Source: Gammaproteobacteria bacterium | GTDB taxonomy: Bacteria; Pseudomonadota; Gammaproteobacteria; Pseudomonadales; Azotimanducaceae | Length of the DNA: 64,000 nt | Reading direction: 5' to 3' | NCBI GenBank assembly: GCA_030425195.1 | Contig: JAUIAV010000017.1 | Span: 39,718-103,717 of the forward strand | Shown: positions 17,991 through 30,972 of the stretch, one piece after another | Layout: each line of letters opens with the position of its first letter | How positions within the stretch are numbered: the first letter of the stretch is position 1 | Made by a program: the position numbers and the translations under genes | The notes under the pieces: generated by a model | The model's input: only the letters and a program-made list of their open reading frames with translations | Told to the model about the DNA's origin: nothing | Database searches by the model: none

Positions 17991-19202
17991 ATCCAAGCCT
18001 TTGATCTCCAGGAAGCACTCAGCCGGATTCTCAGCAGCGTCCTGCCGCTGAGCACTGTCGAGTCCGTGCCCGTGAGTGCGCTGAACGGGCGTGTGGCTGC
18101 CGCGGATATCCGGGCCCCCGTCAACCTCCCACCGTTTCCGAGCTCGGCCATGGACGGGTACGCCTGTCGCGCTCGTGATCTCGCCGAAAAGTCGCACCTG
18201 CAACGGGTGGGTGAAAGTATGGCCGGGCATCCTTTCGAAGGCAGCATTGGTCCGGGTGAGTGTGTCCGCATCACCACCGGCGCCGCCGTGCCAGATGGCC
18301 TCGACACGGTCGTCATTCAGGAAAACACCCGGGTGGAAGACGACAGGATTGAGATTCTCGAAGCGCCGGCGGCTGGCGCCAACGTCCGCGCAACCGGTCA
18401 CGACGTGAAAACGGGCGAAGTGGTCATCCGGCAGGGTCAGCGCCTGAACCCCATGGACGTGGGGTGGATCGCCGCCTGCGGTATCGCCGATGCCGTGGTC
18501 GTCGAACTGCCGCGGATTGCCGTTTTCTCTACGGGGGATGAGCTGGTGATGCCCGGCGAGGCCCTGAACGCGGGCCAGATCTTCGATTCCAATCGGATCG
18601 CCGTGAGCGCTCTGCTCAGTGCGCTTCCAGCCCGCGTGACCGATCTCGGTATTCTTCCGGACGATCCCGACCGGATTCGAACCGCCCTCCTGCACGCCGC
18701 GGCTGAGCACGATCTGCTCCTCACATCGGGCGGTGTATCCGTGGGTGATGCCGACTATCTCAAAGAGGTCGTGGATTCGATCGGCAGTCTGGATCTGTGG
18801 CGGATGAACCTGAAGCCCGGCAAACCCATCGCCTATGGACGGGTCGCCGAAACGCCGTTTCTGGGTCTGCCGGGGAACCCGGTATCCACCATCGTCACAT
18901 TTCTGCTGGTTGCACGACCCGTGGTTCTCTCGCTTGCCGGCACGGAACCGGAAGCTCCGTTCAGCACCACCGCGCTCCTCGAAGGCAGCCTGCGACACAA
19001 TCCTGGTCGAGAGGAGTTTCAGCGGGGGGTAATGCGGATGGTGGCCGGAGAGCGGCACGTCAGGGTGTCCGGCGACCAGAGTTCGAACCGTCTCGCGACG
19101 TTCAGCGGCGCCGACTGCCTGATCAGAATTCCGAAGTCTTCAGTGGATCTGCCGGAAGGCGCAGCCGTCGAAGTGCTTCCGTTTCACGGGTTGCTTGGCT
19201 GA
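17991..19202 (+). CDS. moeA: Molybdopterin molybdenumtransferase MoeA
   Basis: MoeA inserts molybdate into adenylated molybdopterin. Motifs are PPFPSSAMDGYACRA (domain III), GRxxAADIRAP, FSTGDELV, DSNRIAVSALL, TSGGVSVGDADYLKE and KPGKPIAYG with GLPGNPVST. The first canonical start in frame is GTG at 18066. However, the same frame upstream to 17991 reads IQAFDLQEALSRILSSVLPL, which matches the conserved MoeA N-terminus. The frame closes with TAG at 17970 and holds no ATG, GTG or TTG before 18066. A GAGG box (17981-17984) sits 6 nt before an ATC codon at 17991. Either AUC initiates, a 1-base indel separates the out-of-frame ATG at 17986 from the gene, or translation starts late at 18066. Confidence 0.93.
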   Translation: MQAFDLQEALSRILSSVLPLSTVESVPVSALNGRVAAADIRAPVNLPPFPSSAMDGYACRARDLAEKSHLQRVGESMAGHPFEGSIGPGECVRITTGAAVPDGLDTVVIQENTRVEDDRIEILEAPAAGANVRATGHDVKTGEVVIRQGQRLNPMDVGWIAACGIADAVVVELPRIAVFSTGDELVMPGEALNAGQIFDSNRIAVSALLSALPARVTDLGILPDDPDRIRTALLHAAAEHDLLLTSGGVSVGDADYLKEVVDSIGSLDLWRMNLKPGKPIAYGRVAETPFLGLPGNPVSTIVTFLLVARPVVLSLAGTEPEAPFSTTALLEGSLRHNPGREEFQRGVMRMVAGERHVRVSGDQSSNRLATFSGADCLIRIPKSSVDLPEGAAVEVLPFHGLLG

Positions 19203-19229
19203 TCCAGGCCGGGGTTCTTCAATGGAAAG

Positions 19230-19301
19230 GGATCCCGAGCCGATGGCCAGGCCATCGGCCGGATCCTGAATCGCGAGGGACGCGCTCCCGACCGGAGCGC
19301 G
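19230..19301. terminator. Paired hairpins between convergent moeA and the H1-like gene
   Basis: Two perfect inverted repeats fill the 104-bp convergent gap. The first has 9-bp arms (GCCGATGGC 19239-19247, GCCATCGGC 19251-19259), itself flanked by GGATCC copies at 19230 and 19261. The second has 8-bp arms (CGCGCTCC 19281-19288, GGAGCGCG 19294-19301). Neither is followed by a T run on either strand, so they may act as bidirectional RNA 3'-end protectors or Rho-assisted ends. The second hairpin is nearly repeated at 54859-54887, also between convergent genes. Confidence 0.45.
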
Positions 19302-19306
19302 ACCGC

Positions 19307-19942
19307 TCAACGGCGCTTGGCGGGGCGCCTTGCGACCGTGCCTCTCTTCACCGTGCGGGTTGCAGCGGTGCGACGGGCGACGGTCTTCTTCCTGGCTGTG
19401 GTTTTCTTCACAGCGGCCTTCTTCCTGGCAGGCGCTTTCCTTTTAGCTGGCGCTTTCTTCCTGGCTGGCGCTTTCTTCCTGGCTGGCGCTTTCTTCCTGG
19501 CTGGCGCTTTCTTTTTGGCCGGCGCCTTTTTCCTGGCGGGCGCTTTCTTCTTGGCGGGCGCCTTCTTCTTCGCCGGTGCCTTTTTCTTCTTGGCTGGCGC
19601 TTTCTTCTTCGCTGGCGCTTTCTTCTTCGCTGGCGCTTTCTTTCTGGCTGGTGCTTTCTTCTTCGCCGCCGCCTTCTTTCTGGCTACGGTTTTCTTTTTA
19701 GCAGCCGTCTTGCGCTTCGGCGCCGTCTTGCGCTTCGGCGCCGTCTTGCGCTTAGGCGCTGCCTTTTTCTTGGCTGCGGTCTTCTTCTTGGCCGCCACTT
19801 TGCGCTTCACCGTTGTTTTTCTTTTCGCTGCAGTTTTCTTCGCAGTTGCCTTCTTGGCTGTCGCTTTTTTCTTGGCAGGTGCTTTCTTGGCGGGTGCTTT
19901 CTTGGCAGCTTTCTTCTTCGCTGCAGTCTTAGCTCTCGGCAT
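19307..19942 (-). CDS. Histone H1-like / AlgP-like lysine-rich repeat protein
   Basis: The 211-residue product consists almost only of Lys, Ala, Pro, Arg, Thr and Val and has no acidic residue in its main body, so it is extremely basic. It resembles the C-terminal tails of bacterial H1-like proteins (AlgP of Pseudomonas, HctB-like proteins), which bind DNA without sequence specificity. It begins MPRAKTAAKKKAAKKAP at the ATG 19940-19942, with GGAG 7 nt upstream; the TTG just before is less likely. The centre is about a dozen copies of a hexapeptide APA(K/R)(K/R)K encoded by an 18-bp tandem repeat. A folded N-terminal domain is absent. DNA compaction is inferred from composition only. Confidence 0.85.
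   Translation of the reverse strand: MPRAKTAAKKKAAKKAPAKKAPAKKKATAKKATAKKTAAKRKTTVKRKVAAKKKTAAKKKAAPKRKTAPKRKTAPKRKTAAKKKTVARKKAAAKKKAPARKKAPAKKKAPAKKKAPAKKKKAPAKKKAPAKKKAPARKKAPAKKKAPARKKAPARKKAPARKKAPAKRKAPARKKAAVKKTTARKKTVARRTAATRTVKRGTVARRPAKRR
19430..19680 (-). repeat. 18-bp tandem repeat inside the H1-like gene
   Basis: On the plus strand the unit reads GGCGCTTTCTTCCTGGCT with small changes, repeated in phase so that each unit encodes the hexapeptide APA(K/R)(K/R)K. Several neighbouring units (about 19450-19510) are identical or nearly so, which would allow copy-number change by slippage or recombination without a frameshift. A stray extra Lys near the middle shows one 3-bp insertion. 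Confidence 0.85.
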
Positions 19943-20111
19943 CAAGAATCTCCTCGACTATTTCCGTTTGCATTGATATGCGTTCATTTGCTTGTTCTCC
20001 GCCCGCCTCCGGCGAACGGTGATCTTCGAACATCGCTCAGTTTCTGGGGAGAAAACGTAAAGCAGCGAAAATCGATTCGAATGATATGCAAATCACATCA
20101 AAAAAACACCA

Positions 20112-22806
<2,695 letters not shown>

Positions 22807-22813
<7 letters not shown>

Positions 22814-24117
22814 GGTCTCTGAAAGATGCCGAGTGTTTCCACGTGAGCCGTGTTCGGGAACATGTCGTAAATTCCCACCTGTTCAAGGACGAATCCTGCC
22901 GACGCGAGTATCCGGGCATCCTTCGCGAAGGATGCGGGTGAGCAACTCACATAGACGACCCGTTTCGCACCCGTCGTCTGCAGCCAGGCAGGAAGGTTGG
23001 GTCCCGCACCCGATCTCGGCGGGTCCAGAACCAGATAATCCGCCTGACCCGGATTCAGGCAGTCGGCATGATACAGATCCTGAACAGCAAACTCACACCG
23101 CTCAGAAAGGCCGTTGTGCCGCGCATTCATCCCTGCCCGTTCTATGGCCGGTGCCGATGCTTCCAGGCCGACGACCTGATATCCCGAAGCGGCGAGGGGC
23201 AGCGAAAAGTTTCCAATGCCACAGAAGAGATCGAGGACTCTCTCGCCCGGTCGCGCATCGATGCCGAGAACGGCTGATTGAACGAGCTTCCGGTTCATGG
23301 ACAGATTCACCTGGGTGAAGTCCATGGGCGTAAACAGGAAGTGCAGACCGAAATCCGGGTTGGCGTAGCCGAGATAGGGCTCGGTAGCGCTCGCCGACGC
23401 TGGCAGAACAGTGTCATATCCTCCGCTCTGGGTGTACACGCGGATTCCGTGTTCTCTGGAGAAGGACGCAATGGCGTTACGGTCCGCCTCTGTGAGCGGG
23501 TCCAGGTGCCGCAGAATGATGGCCGCCTCTGCATCGCCTCCGGCGAGTTCCACCTGCGGGATCCGTCCGGGTGCGGACAACTCTGCTATGAGTTGTTTCA
23601 GGGGGACCAGCAGTCGGGAGAGCGGTTCGGTCAGTGTGAGACATTCCGTCATGCGTCCGACCCGATTGCCGAAGCTCTCCCGGAACCCGACCAGCACTTC
23701 GCCCCCGACGACGCGAACGCCCAGACGTGCTTTCGTCCGGTAGTTGAAACGCGGGCCATGAACGGGCTGCTCGAACGAAACCGGTACCACACCGTTTTCG
23801 GAGAGGGCCTGTCTCAACCCATCCTCCTTCAGCGCCAGCTGCCGTGCATAGTCCAGATGCTGCATGGAACAGCCGCCGCAGCGGGGAAAGTACCGGCATG
23901 CGGCACTCCGCCGGTCCGCCGAGGGGGTTGCGATCTCGAAAGCCTCAGCCAGCCACTCACCTTTCCGGCGCTTCAGGACCCGCGCGCTGACTGTCTCACC
24001 CGGCAGCCCGTTCTTGATTCGAACCCTGCGCTCTCCCACCGACGCGCCGCCGCAGCCATCCCCGTCGAGCGTGGAGATCGCCACCTGGATCTCCCGTGGC
24101 ATTTTCGACCGGCTCAT
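22807..24117 (-). CDS. rlmD: 23S rRNA (uracil1939-C5)-methyltransferase
   Basis: RlmD (RumA) methylates U1939 of 23S rRNA. The 436-residue protein has an N-terminal TRAM domain (IKNGLPGETVSARVLKRRKGEW), a [4Fe-4S] cluster motif C-x5-C-x2-C (CRYFPRCGGC), the SAM motif VLDLFCGIGNFSLPLA, DYLVLDPPRSGAG, and the catalytic Cys in YVSCSPASFAKD. It overlaps relA by 7 bp and recO by 4 bp. The rlmD-relA pairing is also found in enterobacteria. Confidence 0.95.
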
Positions 24118-24788
24118 CGGCCGTGATCGACCAGAAGTGAACGGCTGACGAGCGGCCGGGGTCCCAGGTGTGCGGCAAGTGCCTCCGCAAAGAGCCCCCG
24201 TGCGGCCCGTCGCACGCCCGGTTCCGCGAACGCCTCCCGCCCGATCTTCAGCAGCACGTCGCCATCCACGCCGTCGGCAGCCGTCTCGAAACCATGATCC
24301 GGCACCAGGCGGTACGAGCGACCGGAAACGATCGGCTCTCCGCTCACGTCTCTGGCAAAGTCGAGCCCGTAGCCGAGTTCCTCCAGCAGCAGCTTTTCGA
24401 AGCGCCGCAGCACGTCGGATGGTCCGGATTCAAGATGTTCGAGCGCCCAGCACAGCCCGGCAAACAGGCGCGGGTGAGGCTCCCTTTCCTCCAGAAGGCG
24501 GATGATCAGCTCGGTGAGATAGAAGGCACTGGCCAGCACGTTGCCACGAAACCAGAACTGGGTGTCCGCCTCGAAACTGCCGAGCGTGCCGAGACTGCTG
24601 CGTCCGCTCCAAGAAACACGGAGCAGCGTGAACGGCTGCAGAGAGCGGCCACGGCTGCCACCCCGCACTCCCCGCCCGACCAGCGATACCACTCCATGGT
24701 CCGGTGTCAGCAGTGTCAGCAGCAGACTGGATTCCCGGTAAGGTCTGGTATGAAGAACGATACCGGGCTGGCCGGTGACTCTGCTCAT
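24114..24788 (-). CDS. recO: DNA repair protein RecO
   Basis: RecO promotes RecA loading onto SSB-coated single strands in the RecFOR pathway. The 224-residue protein begins with the OB fold (GIVLHTRPYRESSLLLTLLTPDHGVVSLVGRG) and continues into the helical domain (FYLTELIIRLLEEREPHPRLF, then RRFEKLLLEELGYGLDF). Zinc-finger cysteines seen in some RecO proteins are absent, as in most gammaproteobacteria. It is the third gene of rnc-era-recO; 43 bp separate it from era. Confidence 0.94.
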   Translation of the reverse strand: MSRVTGQPGIVLHTRPYRESSLLLTLLTPDHGVVSLVGRGVRGGSRGRSLQPFTLLRVSWSGRSSLGTLGSFEADTQFWFRGNVLASAFYLTELIIRLLEEREPHPRLFAGLCWALEHLESGPSDVLRRFEKLLLEELGYGLDFARDVSGEPIVSGRSYRLVPDHGFETAADGVDGDVLLKIGREAFAEPGVRRAARGLFAEALAAHLGPRPLVSRSLLVDHGR

Positions 24789-24831
24789 TGGCGGCCGCCC
24801 GGGAGACTATGCATGGTTGTTCAGAGGCTCC

Positions 24832-25725
24832 CTAATCGTACCCCATGCGCTTGAGCGCAGCGGGACTGTTCGTCCAGCCTGGCCGCACCTTCACCCAAAG
24901 GCGCAGCATGACCGGCATCTCCAGCAGCGCTTCGATATCCCTGCGCGCTTCCTGGCCGATGGCTTTCAGCTTCTCTCCGCCTTTGCCGATGATGATCCGC
25001 TTCTGTCCGGACCGTTCCACGTAGATGTCCGCGGCGATGTCCACCCGTCCGTTCTCTTCCGTGAACTGCTCGATCACCACCGCCGTACGGTGCGGGATTT
25101 CATCTCCCATCCGGCGCATGAGCTTCTCGCGGATGATTTCACTGACGATGAATCTCTCCGTCTGATCGGTCACCTGATCGTCAGGAAACAGGTGCGGTTG
25201 AAACGGCAGGCGCGCGAAAACCTCCTCACGGAGCATGTCGAGCCCCGTCTGCTTCAGCGCCGAGACGGGAATGATCGCTTCAAACACGTCGAGACCGTGG
25301 AGACGTTCGATGACGGGCAGCAGCAGCTCCTTGCGCTTCAGCTGATCCACCTTGTTGATGACGACCAGTGCCCGGGTACCGCTGCGGCGGATGTGCTCGA
25401 GTACCAGTTCGTCCTCTTCCGTCCAGTGCTCCCGCTCCAGAACCATCACGATGAGGTCCACATCCTTGAGCACCGACGTTGCAGAGCGGACCATGATCCG
25501 GTTCATCTCTCTGTCAGCGTGGTGATGAATTCCCGGTGTGTCCACGTAGATGGCCTGCCTGTCGCCCTGTGTGTCTACGCCCAGCATCACGTGGCGGGTG
25601 GTCTGGGGCTTGCGGGAGGTGATTGCCAGCTTCTGGCGCAGCAGATGATTCAGCAGCGTGGACTTACCCACGTTGGGCCGTCCCACCAGAGCAATGTAGC
25701 CGCACTGTGTGGCCGTTTCCGTCAC
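24832..25725 (-). CDS. era: GTPase Era
   Basis: Era is an essential GTPase that binds the 3' end of 16S rRNA during 30S assembly. The 297-residue protein shows G1 GRPNVGKSTLLN, G3 DTPGIHH, G4 NKVDQ, and the C-terminal KH domain around GQKRIIIGKGGEKLKAIG, which binds the anti-Shine-Dalgarno region. Its start overlaps the rnc stop by 4 bp, the conserved rnc-era coupling. Confidence 0.97.
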   Translation of the reverse strand: MTETATQCGYIALVGRPNVGKSTLLNHLLRQKLAITSRKPQTTRHVMLGVDTQGDRQAIYVDTPGIHHHADREMNRIMVRSATSVLKDVDLIVMVLEREHWTEEDELVLEHIRRSGTRALVVINKVDQLKRKELLLPVIERLHGLDVFEAIIPVSALKQTGLDMLREEVFARLPFQPHLFPDDQVTDQTERFIVSEIIREKLMRRMGDEIPHRTAVVIEQFTEENGRVDIAADIYVERSGQKRIIIGKGGEKLKAIGQEARRDIEALLEMPVMLRLWVKVRPGWTNSPAALKRMGYD

Positions 25726-26417
25726 TGTGAGTCGAGCGCTTCGATCATGGCCCTGGCCGCCGTTTTCTCTGCCGCCCGGCGACTGGCACCCCGGCCGGAG
25801 GTCGTGAGCGACAGCGTCTTCACCCGGCAGCTGACCGTAAAGGTACGCCGGTGCTCGGAGCCCTCCGTATCCACCACTTCGTACTCCGGCAGCTCCAGGG
25901 CGCGGGCCTGGAGCAGTTCCTGCAGTTGCGTCTTCGGATCTTTTTTCGCGCCCCGTGCGTGCGCTTCCTGAAGCCGCTCGGAAAAAAGCGAGAGGATGAG
26001 CGTCTGAGCGGCCGCCACCCCGCCATCCAGACTGACCGCACCGATGATCGCCTCCAGTGTATCCGCGAGGATGGACGCGCGCTGCCGGCCGCCGCTCTTC
26101 CGTTCACCTGTGCCGAGCTTGAGAAACTCTCCGAGCCCGAGGGTCTGGGCGACGTCGGCCAGGGTTTCCTTGCGGACCAGCGAGGCCCGGATGAGCGTCA
26201 GGGAGTCTTCGGCAACGTCCGGCTGCCGGCGGTACAGTGCGTCGGCAATCACATAGCCGAGCACCGCGTCTCCGAGGAATTCCAGCCGTTCGTTGTGCTT
26301 TCTGGCGTGGCTTTTGTGCGTGAGCGCGAGCTCGAGCAGTGAGGGGTCCTGGAACTGGTGGTTCAGCCGGTTCTGAAGCCGGCCGAGTGCTGCGCTATTT
26401 GAACTGATACTGCTCAC
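25722..26417 (-). CDS. rnc: Ribonuclease III
   Basis: RNase III cleaves double-stranded RNA in rRNA and mRNA processing. The 231-residue protein has the signature NERLEFLGDAVLGYVIADALY with catalytic Glu and Asp, KSGGRQRASILADTLEAIIGAV, and a C-terminal dsRNA-binding domain (DPKTQLQELLQARAL to RRAAEKTAARAMIEAL). The chosen start gives about nine more residues than E. coli Rnc and overlaps the upstream DUF4845 gene by 23 bp. A later start is possible, but no in-frame ATG with a better ribosome-binding site was seen. Confidence 0.96.
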   Translation of the reverse strand: MSSISSNSAALGRLQNRLNHQFQDPSLLELALTHKSHARKHNERLEFLGDAVLGYVIADALYRRQPDVAEDSLTLIRASLVRKETLADVAQTLGLGEFLKLGTGERKSGGRQRASILADTLEAIIGAVSLDGGVAAAQTLILSLFSERLQEAHARGAKKDPKTQLQELLQARALELPEYEVVDTEGSEHRRTFTVSCRVKTLSLTTSGRGASRRAAEKTAARAMIEALDSQ

Positions 26418-26769
26418 TGAACGTGAGTACGGCGTCCACGTTGGCCACGATGTTCTCGCGCCGCTCGTAGGCCACCGTCACGACCGTGCCCGTCTTCTGC
26501 CGTTCTATGGTGACGATGTCCTTGACATCGAAATCGCGCAGGCTGTTCACCTTGAACCGCTTCTTCAGGCTTTCGTAGATCTCGTTCTTGGGCATGGTGT
26601 GCACCTGACCCGCCGGCAGCGCTTTGAATACCGATTTCATGGTCTGAAAATCGATGTAGTGCGGGCCCAGCTTGAGCAGCAGCGTGAATACCGCCACCAG
26701 AGCGCTCACACCGAAGAGCACGCCAAGCGCGGAAGCGCCTCGCTGTTTCGTAAAAGTACGCATCATCAT
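26395..26769 (-). CDS. DUF4845 domain membrane protein
   Basis: This 124-residue protein has a basic N-terminus (TFTKQRGAS), one membrane segment (ALGVLFGVSALVAVFTLLLKL) and a small C-terminal domain with FDVKDIVTIERQKTGTVVTVAYERR. It matches the DUF4845 family, which typically sits between lepB and rnc in gammaproteobacteria; function is unknown. The position suggests involvement in, or simple co-expression with, membrane protein processing. The true start may be any of the three consecutive Met codons at the N-terminus. Confidence 0.85.
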   Translation of the reverse strand: MMMRTFTKQRGASALGVLFGVSALVAVFTLLLKLGPHYIDFQTMKSVFKALPAGQVHTMPKNEIYESLKKRFKVNSLRDFDVKDIVTIERQKTGTVVTVAYERRENIVANVDAVLTFSEQYQFK

Positions 26770-26823
26770 GTCCTATGACGTATCCGTCGGCATCCTTCGT
26801 CAGTGTCGAAGTCTGTGTCTGAA

Positions 26824-27630
26824 TTAGAACCATCGATTCCGGTCGAACGTCGGCATGTTGAAGCCAGGGTCTTTGTGCACCCAGATGGCAACCGCCTTTC
26901 CGACTATTTCGGATTCGTGGGCAAAACCCCAGCGGCGGCTGTCATCACTCTTCCCACGATTGTCACCCATCATGAAGTAAGAGTCTTCCGGAACCGTCCA
27001 CTCCTGCGGCTGCTCGCTGATCTGATATCGATAGATCTGATGCGGGCGGCCGTCGAAGGTCTCTGTATATTCCCTGATCGGGATGAATCCGAATGGGGTG
27101 CGTTCCTCAAACTGAGCATTAAATTCGTACTCGGCGCGCTCACCGTTTATGTAAAGTGCCTTGTTTTCATAGCGGATCACGTCGCCCGGGAGACCGATGA
27201 CGCGCTTGATGAAGTAACGGGGATCGTGGGGCGGAATGAAGACCATGATATCGCCCCGCTGAGGACGGCCCACCTCCAGGATCTTGGTCCCGAGCACCGG
27301 CAGGCGCACCCCATAGGCATATTTGTTGACGAGAACGAAATCTCCCACTTCGAGCGTAGGCACCATGGACTCCGACGGGATCTGGTAAGGCTCGGCGAGA
27401 AAACTCCTCAGAACCAGCACGAGCAGCAGCACGGGGAAGAACGAACGGGCGTACTCGACAATCACCGGCTCGCGGACGGATTCGCTCACGGCCGATTCCG
27501 GACTTCCGCTGGCGGTGAGTGCTTCTGCCGCCGCCAGCCGCCGCCGCTTCAGCACCAGCGCATCGAACGCCCAGATGCCGCCGGTGATCAGTACCGCCCA
27601 GCTGAGGACGAGAGGCATGTCGATATCCAC
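26824..27630 (-). CDS. lepB: Signal peptidase I
   Basis: LepB removes signal peptides at the outer face of the cytoplasmic membrane. The 268-residue protein has two N-terminal membrane helices and the catalytic Ser in PSESMVPTLEVGDFVLVNKYAY. The catalytic Lys is in FIKRVIGLPGD, and GDNRGKSDDSRRWGFA is near the end. The GTG start is preceded by AAGGAG 5 nt upstream; an ATG four codons later is too far from it. It follows lepA, the usual lepA-lepB pair. Confidence 0.96.
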   Translation of the reverse strand: MDIDMPLVLSWAVLITGGIWAFDALVLKRRRLAAAEALTASGSPESAVSESVREPVIVEYARSFFPVLLLVLVLRSFLAEPYQIPSESMVPTLEVGDFVLVNKYAYGVRLPVLGTKILEVGRPQRGDIMVFIPPHDPRYFIKRVIGLPGDVIRYENKALYINGERAEYEFNAQFEERTPFGFIPIREYTETFDGRPHQIYRYQISEQPQEWTVPEDSYFMMGDNRGKSDDSRRWGFAHESEIVGKAVAIWVHKDPGFNMPTFDRNRWF

Positions 27631-27660
27631 GTCTACTCCTTCTTGACGACCTGAGGTTCC

Positions 27661-29454
<1,794 letters not shown>

Positions 29455-29545
29455 GGAGGTGCCTCAAGAGCGACGGCGCGCGAGTTTAGCCTATCCCGAA
29501 CAGTGGGGCGAGGGCGTCACCGCGCGCCTGAGGACGCCGCAGATG

Positions 29546-30958
29546 CTAGTCCGGCACACGCAGCGCCAGGAAGAGCGGGCTCTGGCCGCGGATCACCAGT
29601 ACGGCGACCGACCGGCCGGGTTCCAGATCGTCGGCGATCTCAGCGAAGCTCGCCGTATCGGAGACGGCCTGATTGTCGAGCTTGGTGATGATGTCACCCG
29701 GACGCAGACCGCTTTCCACCGAGGTGCCGGAGGCCTCCGTCACACGAACGCCACCGCTGATGCTCAGCCGCTCGAGTATGGCCTCGGGCACCGGCTCCAC
29801 CGTCAGACCGAGGCGGGAGGAACCTTCCTCTCCGCCATCGAAACCACCGACGATGGGAGCGCCCCGCTCCGGCGCTTCGCCGATGGTGAGTCGGACCTCG
29901 ATCTCCTTGCCTTCGCGGATGACGGTCAGACTCGCGGTGCTGCCGGCGCGGATTCTGCCCACGAAATGCGGCAGCTCGGACGAGAAGTCGATTTCGTGCC
30001 CGTTGATGGCCGTAATGATGTCCTGCTCGAGAATCCCGCCGGACTCCGCCGGGCTGCCTTCGAGGACGCGGGATATGAGCGCGCCGTGGGGCCGCTTCAG
30101 ACCCAGCGCTTCCGCCAGATCCTTGTCCACGTCCTGAATCATCACGCCCAGCCAGCCGCGGGACACTTTTCCCGACTCCTTCAGCTGCTCGACCACTTCC
30201 ATGGCCACGTTGATGGGAATCGCGAAGGACACGCCCATGAATCCGCCGGAGTTGGAGTAGATCTGAGAGTTGATCCCGATCACCTCGCCGTCCAGATTGA
30301 ACAGCGGGCCGCCGGAATTTCCCGGATTGATGGCCACGTCCGTCTGCAGGTAAGGCACGTAGTTCTCGTTCAGCTCCGTAGGCAGAGAACGGCCCTTGGC
30401 GCTGACGATGCCGGCCGTTACCGAGTAGTCGAATCCGAACGGCGACCCGATGGCCAGAACCCACTCCCCCACTTTGAGCTTGTCGGAATCTCCCAGGGTC
30501 ACTTCCGTGAGATCGTTCGCCTCGACTCTGAGCACGGCGAGATCGGATCGGGGATCGGCGCCGATCAGTTCCGCATTGAGTTCCCGCCGGTCGGAGAAGC
30601 GGACCAGGATCTCGTCCGCCCCGTCCACAACGTGATTGTTGGTCAGAATGTAGCCGTCACCGAGCACGAATCCGGAGCCCAGCGATCGGGGCCGCCGGTA
30701 GGGCTGGTCGTCGCCGCCCCGGTCGGGCGGGAAGAAACGTCTGAAGAATTCGTCGAGCTCTTCGTTCCTGCTCCGGGGCCTGGCAGGGTCCGGCGCTTCC
30801 TGGCGCCGGACGGTGCTGATGTTGACCACGGCGGCCGCATTCTCCTCGACCAGGCGGGTGAAGTCCGGCAGATCCCTCGCCCCGGCGTCGCCCGCAAAAC
30901 CGAGAACGGCCAGCGTCAGCGCCAGGAGACTCAAGGGAGTTCCGCATACTCTACTCAT
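29546..30958 (-). CDS. mucD: Periplasmic serine endoprotease, DegP/MucD family
   Basis: This HtrA protease degrades misfolded periplasmic proteins and tunes sigma-E activation. It has a signal peptide (LALTLAVLGFAGDAGA) and the trypsin-like triad His (TNNHVVDG), Asp (DPRSDLAVL) and Ser (NPGNSGGPLFN). Two PDZ domains follow (GWLGVMIQDV and RLGLTVEPVP). The chosen start (30958, MSRVCG) has AGGA 7 nt upstream; an ATG at 30976 overlapping the rseC stop is also possible and adds six residues. As the distal gene of rpoE-rseABC it follows the Pseudomonas algU-mucABCD pattern rather than that of E. coli. Confidence 0.94.
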   Translation of the reverse strand: MSRVCGTPLSLLALTLAVLGFAGDAGARDLPDFTRLVEENAAAVVNISTVRRQEAPDPARPRSRNEELDEFFRRFFPPDRGGDDQPYRRPRSLGSGFVLGDGYILTNNHVVDGADEILVRFSDRRELNAELIGADPRSDLAVLRVEANDLTEVTLGDSDKLKVGEWVLAIGSPFGFDYSVTAGIVSAKGRSLPTELNENYVPYLQTDVAINPGNSGGPLFNLDGEVIGINSQIYSNSGGFMGVSFAIPINVAMEVVEQLKESGKVSRGWLGVMIQDVDKDLAEALGLKRPHGALISRVLEGSPAESGGILEQDIITAINGHEIDFSSELPHFVGRIRAGSTASLTVIREGKEIEVRLTIGEAPERGAPIVGGFDGGEEGSSRLGLTVEPVPEAILERLSISGGVRVTEASGTSVESGLRPGDIITKLDNQAVSDTASFAEIADDLEPGRSVAVLVIRGQSPLFLALRVPD

Positions 30959-30972
30959 AACGTTTCCTAAGC

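Noticed and set aside
19317..19976. A 219-residue plus-strand frame of alternating AFFLAG repeats
   Set aside because: It is the antisense of the H1-like lysine-rich gene; the hydrophobic repeat is only the complement of Lys/Ala/Pro codons, and it lacks a start signal.
19943..20111. Possible promoter in the AT-rich gap between adk and the H1-like gene
   Set aside because: Several TTGATG-like and TATCAT-like hexamers occur but none with acceptable spacing; reported only as a gap without a supported signal.
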